A stretch of 64,000 bases of DNA from Ampullaceana balthica (Eukaryota > Mollusca > Gastropoda > Lymnaeidae), in contig CALYLW010000725.1 of the NCBI GenBank assembly GCA_944989445.1, positions 62,001 through 126,000 on the forward strand. The letters run 5' to 3'. The stretch's first letter is position 1. Each line of letters opens with the position of its first letter. The translations under genes were made by a program, and so were the position numbers. This document shows positions 34,101 through 44,576 of this stretch, piece after piece. The notes under the pieces were generated by a model, which saw only the letters and a program-made list of their open reading frames with translations, had not been told where the DNA came from and made no database searches.

Positions 34101-37100
34101 TCAAGATGGACATTTATTATCTAAATAACAGAACTTTGATGGCTACGATATTATCTGAAGACCCTGAAATTCAATCTCACACAAGAAAGACGGTAAACGT
34201 CACTGGATCCATGTCAGATCATCACGGAGAACTTCGCTTGTATTTTACTGAAACAGCTGACTGTATGGAATCTGATTTTATATGTAGGATAAATTTCATT
34301 CTTGCAAGCGGTCAAATTGATTTCTCAGAAAAGTCAACAGTGTCAAACTATCGTAAAAAATCAGGACATGATTTATATATAAAATCTCAAATTTCGTATG
34401 AACAAACAATTTCTGATCAAAGTAGCTTGTTTCTCAAGAATTTAATCTCACCAAATGAATTTCTCAAGAACAGAATGGCTTTTAGTTTCCAAATGGGAAA
34501 TTCTGATTCATCTACACCAGAAAAAGATATAGAACTTACAAAGAATAGTTTGATGTCTCAAAAAACAAAACATGAACTAGATATCAAACAAGTTCTCACT
34601 GAGTTAGAATCCAGGATGGCCTACATGTATACTTTTTCAATGAATGAATTGTTAATGAATATTACGAAAATTTATGAGCCTCAGAAAAAGAGAAATGTTA
34701 TTGGTATGCAAGAAATAGAGAAGATGTTACAAGAGGAAAACAACAATAAGTTGTTAGAGTTAAACAACAAACTAAATGACATGATAAATAAAGTAGAAGA
34801 CTGTGTTTCAAGGAAGGAACTAAATCAAAGCAACGATGACCATGTCAACATAAAGCTTTCATTAGAATCAATTTCTAAACAAGTTAATGATTTGTTTAAT
34901 GGTCAAGAGACATCGAGAGAATGTCTTGCTAATTTTAACAGTATAGCAACGTCCTTAAAACTCCAAGAGCAATTGGGAGAAAGTCTTGCTTATTTAAACA
35001 GTACAGTCGTCACGTCCTTAAAACTTCAAGAGGCATTGAGAGAATGTCTTGTTAATTTAAACAGTACAGTCACGCACTTAAAACTCCAAGAAATATTGAG
35101 AGAATGTCTTGCTAATTTAAACAGTACAGTCATGTCCTTAAAACTAGAAGAGGCATTGAGAGATAGCCTTGCTAATTTAAGCAGTACAGTCTTGTCGTTA
35201 AATCTACAAGAGAAAGAAGTAAGTAATTTATTATAATAATTATACAATTAAGTGGTGACACGAGATTGATTGATACTTAATTCTAAACATGGCATTTTAT
35301 AAAATTATCAATGTTTTTAACGCCGTTCCATCAAAAGTAAATTACAGCATTGGACTGCAAACAGGCTGATAAATAGAGTAAATGAAATACAAATGAATTA
35401 CTTGTTCATCAAAAAGTATTTTTAATTACATTTACATTACCCTATATACGTGTTCTAAATTTGACTTTTATTTTTTTAGAAAATCTCGGGGAATATGTTT
35501 GGGGGTCGGCTTACGAGCGGGTCATATGTCATTTCTGAATGTACTTTGAATATTGGTGTTGTTTTTGTAGATCATCAAGGTCCTTGTCTATATTTTACAA
35601 GATTCGACTGCTCTACCAAAAGCTATAGGAAAGTATTATACAAAGAATGGATATCTTCCCTGTTATTTAAATCCCTTTTTTATTCAACCAAAACAAAAGT
35701 AAACAATCACAGTGACCGATTTAGCTCGAAGTTTAAAAAAAATGTGTACCATTTTGCTTACTCTCTTCTATTTTTTTTCGGCGTGTTTGCTTACCAGCGG
35801 ATTACACACTTATTATACTACTCTCTTCCAAAAGATTGGGCAGGGGGGTCGGCTTATGTAATAATTACTACACCATGAACAATTAATTAATCAGAGATGA
35901 AAAAAAGAGAAATGAAATGAAGTAAGATGGGCAAAATTGCTTACTAAAAATTCAGCACACAGAAGTTCACAATTTTACGTAACTGGGGAATCATTTTTCC
36001 AGTTTGGTTTCTTAACGGGATATTTTCCCCTTCTTCTTTCCTCTTATCTATATCATGATATCATATATTGTTAGATTACCTCTGATGACCTAAAATGTGA
36101 AAGAAGAATGAACAGTTCATTGAAGCCAAGAGAGGTGACGTCAATTAACAACAATACAAAAATTCTCTGTGATACAAAAACTGACGGTGGGGGATGGATT
36201 ATCATACAGGTAAGATACATTTTATGATAAGTATAAGAATAATAATACAAGGAGATGATAAGTGAAGTAATATCATACATATGTGTAACATCATTGTGAA
36301 AATTGATTTATTGACCTAGTTTAAAGATACTAAAATAATAAACAAAGTGACTGATGCTTGACAATTGACTGACTCTTCCAATGACCGAATAAGGCCAGAT
36401 GCTATACATTATAATAAGTAATATAGATAACTTGAATATAAGTTGAGTTCCATACAATACGTCTATGCAACATTGAATATGTCATCGTTAAAATACGAGT
36501 ACTAATATCAATGAAGGAGAATTAATCAATTTACAAACTTAAAAGTGAAAGTAGTCAAATAGTCTTGAAACAGTTATTGTTAACATTACAACATTTCTAT
36601 ATGTAATTCACCAAAACGAGTATGTGCAAATGAGCATGACGAATGACCCCCATTGGGGTCGACCAATCACAGTTAGCAAGAGTAGTGAAATCAAAGGAAA
36701 AAAAGAGGGGGGGGGACAATGCTTCTTGCGTTCAGTTGTGTTGTTCCTTCACATAGTAACATATGATTCGTAGTGTAGTGGTTATCACGTCCTTCTTGCA
36801 CGTGGAATATCCTTGGTTCAAACCCCAACGGGAACTTATGTTTTTGTCCGCTCTTTCCCACTTTTTGCGAACATGACTAACCCTCGCTAGGGTCGGCCAA
36901 TCACAGTTTATGGTTGGCATGGGAAGGTAGTAAAGGGTTGGGGGCAGGTGCACTTGTCTCCAAGTTTACTCCCTTTATTTCATTACTTCGTCCTGCTGTT
37001 TGTCTTTGTTCTCTGAACCCCCTCCCGTTCTTTGCAGTATCTCTGATGAGCAAGTCTGCGGCGTATGCTATGTCACGGGTCGTATTAAGTTGTAAATATT

Positions 37101-38142
37101 GCAATAAAGTTGTGTATTTTGCTACCTCAAGCACCTGCATTGAGTGGATAAGTAATATTTTGTTTGAAAAAATCAAAACCATTTTTAATAGAAATGCTAC
37201 ATTTGGTAACATTAAAAGACTCTATTCTCCAGAACGACTATACTAATTATATTTGTGTTTTCTTGATTTCAAACTTTTAAAACAACTTTCACCATGACAT
37301 CCAGCGCCGTGTCAAGGGTGACATAACATTTAATGTCGGCTGGGACACGTATAAACATGGATTTGGATCTCTACAAGGAGATTTTTGGCTGGGTAATGAC
37401 GTCATCTCTAGCCTGACTCATACGGTAATAGACAGAACAATATTTCATTTCAATACATTTTTTGACTTTTTACGTAAATATTTCATTTTTAAACCTAAAT
37501 TGTGTATGATATAATTTTCAAGTTACTATAATAATAATTACTATAATAGGACGCACATTTAAGAAAAATGAGAATCAATGATCCTAAACGATTATGGCTT
37601 TAAACTGTTAGGGTAACCGACCATTCGGAAATTGATGTCTACAAAGATTTAATTCTAAGTTTATAAACAGTAAAGTTTCAAGAATATTTGTATTTTATCA
37701 TTGATTTCATTTAATAGATTTCTAATGTAGCATTTAAAAACAAAATTCACAGGACCGTTACATGCTAAGAATAGACATGCGATGTGAGAACATTGACTCG
37801 TACGCTGTTTACGACTACTTCAAAGTTGAGGACGAGACTCAGCTTTACACTTTACGTCTGGGTGCTTACTCTGGAAATGCCACCGATCGGTTCTACTACA
37901 ACAAGGATATGAAATTTACTACATATGACAGGGATAATGACGTGTATTCTACAGTTAATTGTGCAAATAATGAATATTACAACTCGGGCTGGTGGCACAA
38001 AGATTGTAGCTACCTAAATTTGAATGGAGTGTGGGGAGGGAGGGTCTCAAAAAATTATATATATTGGGTACAGTATAAAGAGTGTTCGTTCGTTGAAATG
38101 AAACTTCGAAAAAAGATATTTGGAGTCAGTGAATTTTTATAA
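31090..38142 (+). CDS. FREP copy 2: complete IgSF-coil-fibrinogen protein
   Basis: Five exons: 31090-31150, 33990-35218, 36075-36209, 37305-37424 and 37753-38142. Together they give 1935 nt, an open frame of 644 residues. Predicted layout: signal peptide 1-20; IgSF domain about 22-130 with Cys39, 44, 112 and 119; a long helical linker about 170-430 with five ~20-residue repeats at its end; fibrinogen domain 431-644 with [23 protein letters not shown] and the calcium motif DRDND at 574-578. Proteins of this build in snails are secreted by haemocytes, form multimers and bind parasite or microbial surface molecules (family knowledge). Ligand and expression cannot be read here. It is the only complete intact copy in the window. 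Intron 1 holds a LINE and intron 3 a tRNA-like sequence. The SP, Ig and fibrinogen frames are joined in phase at every border. Confidence 0.88.
31483..33412 (-). mobile_element. 5'-truncated LINE in FREP copy 2 intron 1
   Basis: Bounded by a perfect 10-bp target duplication TCGTAATACT (31473-31482 and 33413-33422). It lies opposite to the host gene. It is related to but clearly diverged from the LINE in FREP copy 1, and it sits in a different intron, so the two insertions are independent. Both share a 3' end with the AAGACGGA/GAGACGG-type terminal sequence and no poly(A). Confidence 0.85.
31527..33236 (-). pseudogene. LINE reverse transcriptase, long open frame
   Basis: 569 codons open on the minus strand. 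RT motifs in order: [69 protein letters not shown] (catalytic FADD intact), then the thumb ([16 protein letters not shown]) and a C-terminal C..C...H...C finger ([21 protein letters not shown]). Sequence homologous to the upstream part of the LINE in copy 1 continues to 33412 but is one base out of frame at about 33236. The endonuclease domain is missing by 5' truncation. It is the best-preserved polymerase in the window. The non-LTR clade was not assigned. Confidence 0.85.
33720..33925. repeat. CA-rich low-complexity DNA in FREP copy 2 intron 1
   Basis: ACACAC and AAACACATAC runs at the position matching 13540-13960 and 55980-56420 in the other copies. Confidence 0.65.
33990..35218 (+). CDS. 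FREP copy 2 exon 2: IgSF domain and expanded coil
   Basis: Acceptor TTTTAG, donor GTAAGT at 35219, 1229 bp, phase 1 to phase 0. The IgSF part is nearly the same as in the other copies. The coil ends in five consecutive units of 20-21 residues of the type [17 protein letters not shown]. Three of these units contain Cys, and three have an NST glycosylation sequon. Copy 3 has two units and copy 1 one. Heptad spacing of L and I supports a coiled coil through which FREPs are thought to multimerise. Confidence 0.87.
34897..35218 (+). repeat. Five-unit ~60-bp tandem repeat coding coil
   Basis: Each unit contains GAGAGAATGTCTTGC or a close variant, AATTTAAACAGTACAGTC, and CCTTAAAACT. The second unit is 63 bp. 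Units differ by a few bases, so expansion happened in steps. Confidence 0.85.
35219..36074. other. FREP copy 2 intron 2 with an unidentified insert
   Basis: About 35480-35860 has no counterpart in the matching introns of copies 1 and 3 (which align again from TACTACACCATGAA at 35867). It has GGGGGTCGGCTTA near both its ends (35499 and 35844) in direct orientation. An open frame of 127 codons across it matches nothing I recognise. Probably an inserted repeat. Confidence 0.45.
36075..36209 (+). CDS. FREP copy 2 exon 3: start of fibrinogen domain
   Basis: Acceptor TTGTTAG, 45 codons, donor GTAAGA at 36210. It encodes [14 protein letters not shown] and [16 protein letters not shown]. One substitution at the second arginine of CERR (CERG in copies 1 and 3). 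Confidence 0.85.
36764..36838 (+). tRNA. tRNA-Val-like pseudogene or SINE head in FREP copy 2 intron 3
   Basis: CGTAGTGTAGTGGTTATCAC is the A-box/D-arm of valine tRNAs, and GGTTCAAACCCC at 36815 is a good B box. The anticodon stem and acceptor stem contain mismatches, and the loop would give TGC rather than a valine anticodon. It is flanked on both sides by a GGGTCG(A/G)CCAATCACAG phrase (36656 and 36891). A decayed tRNA gene or the 5' part of a tRNA-derived SINE is more likely than a working tRNA. Confidence 0.5.
37305..37424 (+). CDS. FREP copy 2 exon 4: middle of fibrinogen domain
   Basis: Acceptor ATCCAG, 40 codons, donor GTAATA at 37425. It encodes [13 protein letters not shown]...[14 protein letters not shown]. 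The NLT sequon of copies 1 and 3 is SLT here. Confidence 0.85.
37753..38142 (+). CDS. FREP copy 2 exon 5: calcium/ligand part of fibrinogen domain
   Basis: Acceptor TTCACAG, 129 codons, TAA stop. Calcium motif DRDND, cysteines in VNC...HKDC with GWW, then NLNGVWGG. The loops between DRDND and NLNGV differ strongly from copy 1, and there is one residue less in the loop. Confidence 0.87.
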   Translation, partial: DRYMLRIDMRCENIDSYAVYDYFKVEDETQLYTLRLGAYSGNATDRFYYNKDMKFTTYDRDNDVYSTVNCANNEYYNSGWWHKDCSYLNLNGVWGGRVSKNYIYWVQYKECSFVEMKLRKKIFGVSEFL

Positions 38143-38199
38143 AATGTTGGTGTGAATTTGTTTAACCATATGATCTAAAAATTATAGAAACGGTTAGTG

Positions 38200-38205
38200 A
38201 ATAAA
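38200..38205 (+). promoter_or_regulatory. Poly(A) signal of FREP copy 2
   Basis: AATAAA 58 bp after the stop, in GTTAGTGAATAAAG. Confidence 0.5.
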
Positions 38206-38390
38206 GTATTTCACCTCAGTCTAAAATGCTTCAAAGCTCTTCTATAACTTATGTTATATACTTTTATTTTCCCAAACATCTTAGCTCTACTCAAAAAATA
38301 TTATTTAGATGAACTCTTATATCAGCACCTTTAAATAATGTTTTAAAAGTATATCTTCCACGCTTTTTGGTTATTCATTTATAGGATATA

Positions 38391-38767
38391 TTCAAAACTG
38401 ACAAAAATTAAACCTTGAAACACTAGAGGATTGAAGAACCAAGAGCAAAATAGTAATCATACATAAAGCAATTAATTCTAATTTAGAAATACAACACAAA
38501 GATAACTTAATACAACACTCAGATAGATTTAAGGATAAATACACCTTTCTCATTCCATATGCAAGAACAAACACATTCACATTTTCGTTCTTCCCGTCCG
38601 GAATTCGGGCGTGGAATGGGTTGTCTGAAGAAACCAGGAAAACCAACACTTTATCAACATTTAAATCTCTAACAAAAAATCAGGACTAAACACATACCAT
38701 AGATAAGCGTAGGACGCAATAATCTTCTGTATAGAAGGAGCGTCTGTAACAGATAAGATAAGATAAG
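38391..38767 (+). mobile_element. 3' fragment of CR1/jockey-type LINE
   Basis: Same family as 25796-26370, in opposite orientation. It contains the codons for the SGIRAWNGLPE region (GGAATTCGGGCGTGGAATGG), a stop, a tail with GATAAGCGTAGGACGC, and terminal GATAA repeats (38751-38767). The reading frame is broken. Confidence 0.75.
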
Positions 38768-38769
38768 AG

Positions 38770-39415
38770 AAATTTACATTTTTTAGTTATTATAACAAGT
38801 GGAATATTGCACTATTTGTACATTAGTTATGTTTCTCCAATTTATAGTATGATATTATCCTACTTTTATATTAGCTGCATAACCCTATTTTGTAAAAAAA
38901 AATGTTGTTCAACTTCTCTACCACAGCTTGCATCCACATTTTACACAAATATTTTACTAATGCTTTCATTTGTATATTACTTACATTAAATGAATAAGTT
39001 ACGATAATAAATACGATACTGTTGTATTTTACGGCCAAAGAACATCTTGCATAAAGGACCATGTAAAAATAATCATTTTAATATTTTAACATAACTACAT
39101 TTTTAGTCATTTGATATTTTACAATACTTCACAATTAAAAAAAAATTACGTTTCTAAAATTAAAACCATGAAAATGACATGGCCTGAGAGGATATTATGA
39201 AGAAAGCGGAATACTGCCCGCTTAGACTTAATATCCATTATATAGAGTTAATTTTGTGGCTAGACTAATGTAAAATAATTCTGCACATTTTGGTGTTGCA
39301 CTGCGTGTTGACGGAAGTGTGGTGAGTCCATATTACGACGCATGTCAGTGACATTTAAAAAAAAATAAAGCTTCAAATTTTGTCTCTTATATCGTACATT
39401 AGTGAACATATTTTT
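38770..39415. other. Intergenic DNA of unit 2, no gene seen
   Basis: AT-rich. The two short open frames at 38807-39062, on opposite strands, are mutual shadows without recognisable protein. Confidence 0.5.
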
Positions 39416-39950
39416 AAATCCCTTATATTAGCTTCACCGCCGTCTCTCTCTCCCTCTCTCTGTGTCTTGGGTTCGCGGTCGGTCGGTCGGAAGGGCGGAA
39501 AAACAAAAGTAAAAAATGACCCTCTTTTTGTGAAGCCATAGAGCTGAAATTTGGCACATGTACCCGTGTCACCTAACAATGCATCGTATCAAAATTTCAG
39601 ATCGATCGAATGTACCGTAATTAAATTAATATATTTTTAGTTTATCTCTATACGAGGTATTTAATTCAATTTCACGGTTTGTTTTTGTGTTTTTTTTCAC
39701 GTGAGAGCTCAGTTCGCGCGTTGACGCGACCCATCGAAGAACAGGCGTGCATTTGTTTACATTTTACGGGTCACGCTGAGCTCGGTCGAGCGATCGGTGA
39801 CCAGACATTTCACCTCTCCCCCCCCCCGGTTATACAGCAGGAGTTAAGGCAGATACAGTCTATAAATGGTTGTCGCGTTTGAAGATGATCAATACTTTTA
39901 ATTACGACTCATACATAAGGGATTTATAGTCAAAAACTTTATTTTTACGG
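39416..39950 (+). mobile_element. Element of the TATAAATCC-terminus family, copy at 39.4 kb
   Basis: Starts AAATCCCTTATATTAGC, ends CATAAGGGATTTATAGTC. It contains a TCTC-rich block, GCTGAAATTTGGCACATG, CAATGCATCGTATC and GATCGATCGAATGTACCG. It is in the same orientation as the array at 47617-49275 and has a C-rich run at 39819-39828. No coding frame. Confidence 0.65.
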
Positions 39951-39962
39951 GTTTGTTTTATT

Positions 39963-40335
39963 AAATCCCTTATATTAACTTTAAAATTTTGTCTGTCGTC
40001 ATCTCTCTCTGTCGTAATCTCTGTCATGATCAATGTCGTTCGCGGGTGGTCGGAAAACCAAAAGTAAAAAATGGCAAAATTCCCGTGAAGCCATTGAGCT
40101 TCAATTTAGCACATAGCCTCGTGTCACCTAACAATGCATGGCATAAAAATTTCAGATCAGTCGAATGTACCGCATTTAAATTAATACATTTTTAGTTTAT
40201 CTCTATATTACATATGTAATTCAATTTCACAGTTTGTTATTGTTTGTCTCCCACGTGCCAGTTGAGTACGCGTTCACGCCACCCGTCGATGTCCATACCG
40301 CCTGGAGAGAAACGCATGGAGCTTTACCGAGTCCA
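39963..40335 (+). mobile_element. Element of the TATAAATCC-terminus family, truncated
   Basis: Follows the previous copy almost directly (AAATCCCTTATATTAAC at 39963). It keeps CAATGCATGGCAT and the GTCGAATGTACCG core but lacks the right end. Confidence 0.6.
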
Positions 40336-40849
40336 AAAATAAAGATAATGGACGCGCATAAATAGCCTTATGCACCCGTTATCTACTATTGTCCTATTTA
40401 GAGGACAGGCCTATAAAATGTCTCTGCTATACTGCAGCTGTCACATGATCTTGTCAACATTCAATGCAGACCCTAAGATGTCTCTTGTTGGTCTTTCAGG
40501 CAGGCGCTCACGTGTCACGTGGTGTGTAATCGGTGGGTTTTGATTTGTGTGTGTGACTCCAGTTTTTGACATCCCTTACATGTGACGGCAAATATATATG
40601 CGTTTTGGTTGTTTTCAGACACGGAGTGATTGACACAATGTAAAGTACTTATCTACAAGTCCATAACGCTAAATTTTATTCCAATCGCATAAACTCAAAC
40701 GTAATACAGCGTATTTTCCTAATGTCATGTAAAAAGGACAATGGGATGATATGGTGTGTAAAGTGCCTAGATAAAAAGTTAGCCTTGGTTATCACATTTT
40801 CTTAGTGAATCATGCCAAGAAAATGTATTACCCTGTATGAAGTGTAATA

Positions 40850-41325
40850 GTTTCTTGAATAGTTCGAAGAAGAATACAGCGCCGTCCTGGTCAAAGCAGA
40901 AAAAATCCGATGTATTTACAAGAAAAACAGTTTGCTATTCAATTCAACTGATGTTAAAAGCTATCTCGAATTTCAAACATCAGCTGAAGAATTGAAGGTC
41001 ATTCTTGGGATTATGATTCTAACACAATACCACAGAGTTTCGACAGAAACAGCTTATTGGAGGGACGCAGATGATCTCGTTGTACCCAAGATTTAATACG
41101 CCATGTCCTCTATTTTGATAACTTCTTTACAAACATGGATCTGCTGTCTGAGCTGGAAAAATAATCATAATACAAATGTATGCCCTTTAAAGTATTTTTA
41201 AACGCTTTTAATCACACGCCATACAAGGTTTTGACTATGAGGTATCACGGCCTTACAAATCGTGTGACAAAATGTTTACATTAAGTGAGATGATAGATTA
41301 AAATATTTTTGTTGTTGTTTGTCTG
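40850..41325 (+). pseudogene. piggyBac-like transposase relic
   Basis: Readable pieces in broken frames: SAEELKVILGIMILTQYHRV, then YW.DADDLVVP, then YFDNFFTNMDLLSEL. In piggyBac transposases the order of an LG.LI...YH.L...YW segment and a DNFFT...LL segment is typical, and the latter contains a catalytic aspartate. Here they are close together, implying an internal deletion, with stops after DDLVVPKI. No terminal repeats were identified. Confidence 0.55.
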
Positions 41326-41709
41326 TTTACTAATTTTCTCATTATAATTAAAATTCACTGAAACAAGTGTGGCAGTGTGCCCCACAACATGTTTAGATCC
41401 CTTGCTAGATCAAACATTTGTAGATTCCCTGGTACAACACACGGGTCATCTCTTGGTCTTGGGACGTCCAATACCAATTAAACGAGTGGTCACTTCTGGG
41501 AAACGCACGATACTGATGCATGGCCATGTTCTTGCGAGTCACTCATGAGTTTTTGCTCCATGAAGTTGTTAGACTAGGGGACAAATCAGCGTGTAATGTT
41601 CACGTTATTGACCATAACCGGTATCAAGTGGTAGGGCTAGAAATATTAACAGGTGTCAGGAGGGCGTGAGTGACCATGGTATAAACATGGGATTGTAAAA
41701 ACCATGCTC
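41326..41709. other. Intergenic DNA, no gene seen
   Basis: AT/GC mixed sequence with no recognisable frame, RNA or repeat partner in the window. Confidence 0.45.
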
Positions 41710-41960
41710 TCTCTCTTTTGATAGCTAAATCAATAGTGCGCTCGCCTAAAAAGCTGAAGGGCGTGGGATCTAGCCCCCGTTAAAGACACTATAAAAATGT
41801 TGAAGAATGACTATTGCTAAAAAGTCCTCCGCTGACCTGGAGAGGAGATGGGCGCCGTCAGGTCTACCAAGCCCCGAGAAAGTTCTAATGAAAATATTAG
41901 AACCCTCTACGACCACGAAGTTATGGGACAAAAAAGTTATAGTGGTCTGAGTAGGGATCT
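41710..41960 (+). mobile_element. tRNA-derived SINE
   Basis: GATAGCTAAATCAATAGTGC followed by GCTCGCCT forms a tRNA-like left part with an A-box, and GGGCGTGGGATCTAGCCCCC gives the B-box arm. A body with GACCTGGAGAGGAGATGGGC follows. No coding frame. Source tRNA and exact ends are uncertain. Confidence 0.5.
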
Positions 41961-43060
41961 GGAGTAGATTTGTACACTGTGTTTCCTGTTAAATTTCTTT
42001 TTCGTAGTTATACTAGACATCAGTAACTGTGGTTACCCTTGTTTTCAAATACACACAAGAACTGTAGTCCTCAACTTACCTGCATTTATTCATTTGTTTT
42101 CATTAGCTGTCAGTTAGGATGTGTGTAGCCTAAGCATAATATGCATATTATATATAATAAATAATAACAATTCATAGCCACAACTCGGTTACACACATTT
42201 TTACAAGGTGATAAAAAATTTGAGTAACGAAACTCTTAGTCTTACTATATCAAACTAGCAGACTACTGGACTACTTGGATTTCACCGCAGCTAAGTGTTT
42301 CTTTTTATATTATTATTTAGTTTTATTCGTTTCATTTGTGTACTATTTGTCCGTTGAGGAAGGCTCTTTGCCGAAACGTTCGCTGTTGTGTTACGTCCTG
42401 TCAGGCCTACTAATACCCTGTTTTTATATTATACATTTACACATTTTATCTTCACATCTGAAAAGTCATCAATGAAATTCTTTTTAAAGATCCTACTTCT
42501 CTAATGTCTGCAGTGTTACATATAATAATCAAGTTAAAAACGTTATATTCTTGTAATTTAATTTTTATAAATATAGTGTATAAATTACATTATGCTACTT
42601 TTATTTAAAATTCATAGAAACTAATTACTCATTACATTTAGAATAAAAATAGTTGTCATAGTAACGATATGTATAATTAAAGATATACAATTTCCCCAAT
42701 GTCTCACCTGCAGGTGGAGCTTGCTCTAAGCTCTTCTCTAGTATCAAGACAACACAGTGTATTAGTCCCGCCCCGCTTGAATGTAGATGGCCTCTTGAGA
42801 GAGAATATTAGCTTGTCTGATCCAGCAGTCCAGGTGTAAGAACAACAAAATGATTTTAACTATGCTTAAATAATTCTCTAAATTTTGCTTACCTGTTGGA
42901 ACTATTTCCCTCATCTAAATGTGATTAAAATCTGAGATAAATAAAAATTAAGATTTTAACATTCGTTATTTTAAGTTATACCAGGGGTTGCAGGTTTCCG
43001 CGCGCACTTGCAATGATCGGAACTCAGGGGATTTTTCGAAGTATTTTTAACTTGTTCATC
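41961..43060. other. Intergenic DNA, no gene seen
   Basis: AT-rich. It contains a second hammerhead-like motif (42353-42408, listed separately) and a GC-richer patch at 42700-42850 without recognisable content. Confidence 0.45.
42353..42408 (+). ncRNA. Second hammerhead-like motif (degenerate)
   Basis: TTGAGGA, a stem-loop GGC-TCTTT-GCC, GAAA, and ACG(T) that can pair with an (A)CGT further on, before a C. The first core base is T rather than C. It resembles the motif at 29235-29268 and may be a trace of another Penelope-like terminal repeat. Weak candidate. Confidence 0.3.
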
Positions 43061-43195
43061 GTCTATCAGAGCCTTTCTTGGCAAACACCTTCTCAACGTA
43101 ATCAACTCCGATTCTGACACACTTCTCAACTCGTTTTAACCAGGTGGCAAAACAGGCCTGAAAATATTTGCTTTTCAAGTTGTCAAGCTCTCCCA
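43060..43195 (-). pseudogene. Possible mariner-type transposase C-terminal relic
   Basis: The minus strand reads YFQACFATWLKRVEKC, then GVDYVEKV. A W.KR..KC...G.Y(F/V)E pattern is typical of the end of mariner-family transposases. Only about 45 codons are readable and no ends were found. Confidence 0.35.
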
Positions 43196-43583
43196 AAGAC
43201 AGCAGCAACAAGCTGACCCCTAGTTTCGAGAAGGCGGCCTCTCGGGGGATCCTTCAGCTTCAGGGAAAAAGCCAAAAATCGTACACATGAACACAGCGAC
43301 AACACATTTGACTCTGATATTCTTTATTGTTATTCAAGTGTCCAGAGGGCAGTAGACCTTAATTGAAAATTTTACATTTAAAAGTTTTATTGATACATTT
43401 TATATATATCTTTAATAAAAACTCCCCCCCACCTTACAATAAATAACAGAAATATACATTAACATAGTTTTTTTTTCAAAGGGAGGTAAGCATGATTTAA
43501 ATTCTCTTAATACTCGATTATCTCACTTGATGTTAACCTCAGTATTTTATTAAATTAGCCATCACTTTTCAAGTTATTTTTAA

Positions 43584-44041
43584 TAGGGCTTTTAACGATT
43601 AATTTACATTTAATCGTTAACTTTTGAAAAATTAACGATTAATTAATCGTTAAATTCGATTAAAGCAAAAAATTAAAATGTATGATGTCATAAGTAACAC
43701 TTATTAAACGTTCTTGTTGAAAATCTAAATAACACTGGAATGTCTCCTTTATATATAATATTTTAACCAACTACGCAAAAAGACAAGTGTGTTGACATTA
43801 TTTGGTTCAAGTGATAAGCGCGTCTAATTGACAATATAACCAGCCGAGCTGAATAATCATTCACATGCACAAAAAGGTCTCGGCAAGAAATGACATTATC
43901 GGGTATCGGTGTTCATTTCGGTTTTCTTTTTGATTTCCAATAATCTGTAAGTGATGGTTCGATTAATCGTTAAAAATAAAGAAATCGTTAAAATTTTTCA
44001 ACGATTAATAGAGAAATTAATCGTTAATTTCAACCGCCCTA
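43584..44041. mobile_element. hAT-type MITE with 8-bp target duplication
   Basis: The left end is TAGGGCTTTTAACGATTAAT. The right end, on the other strand, is TAGGGCGGTTGAAATTAACG. ATTTTTAA is duplicated at 43576-43583 and 44042-44049. Many internal TTAATCGTTAA palindromes. Unit 1 lacks the element at the matching place (about 25002-25014). No transposase. TIR and 8-bp duplication fit the hAT superfamily. Confidence 0.75.
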
Positions 44042-44576
44042 ATTTTTAAGTATTAATTATTTTTCTTTGTGGAAGTTTTTGGTACATTAATATATTTTGC
44101 AAGTTTAATGTAAAAATACCATTAAAAGTCTGATGGGACTTAACTTCAAAATATTTCTTTCCAAATCCCTTTTTTATAAGAGGCTAGAAAGTGCTGTTGA
44201 TTCATAATATTAAAATAGCTTTCATAACATGTACTTAACATTTCTTCGAGCCAAATTTTCAAAATTCTACACAAAAATAACGCATCAGGAACATTTAATT
44301 TAAATATCTTTAAACACTTCGTTGTACAATTAACTCAAACATCAGAAATCTACACTGTCATTATATTCTACTCCTCTGGCCGATCCCTCCATTGACGAAT
44401 ATTCATGAAATCCTGTTATGGTTCCTTCTGAATGTTCACCACATAGCTTTCCTGTAACGTAATACGGGTGACAAAGCCTGCAAGTAAAAAAATTTTTGGG
44501 TAATATAACATGCTTTTAAATTGTATGCGGATAATATATCAGGGTAGTGAAATAGTAAGTGAGTAAATTAGCCAAA

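Noticed and set aside
35026..35247. Minus-strand leucine-rich frame with repeats
   Set aside because: Antisense shadow of the tandem coil repeats in FREP copy 2 exon 2.
36764..36838. Functional tRNA-Val gene
   Set aside because: Acceptor and anticodon stems do not pair well and the anticodon would not be valine. Kept only as a pseudogene or SINE head.
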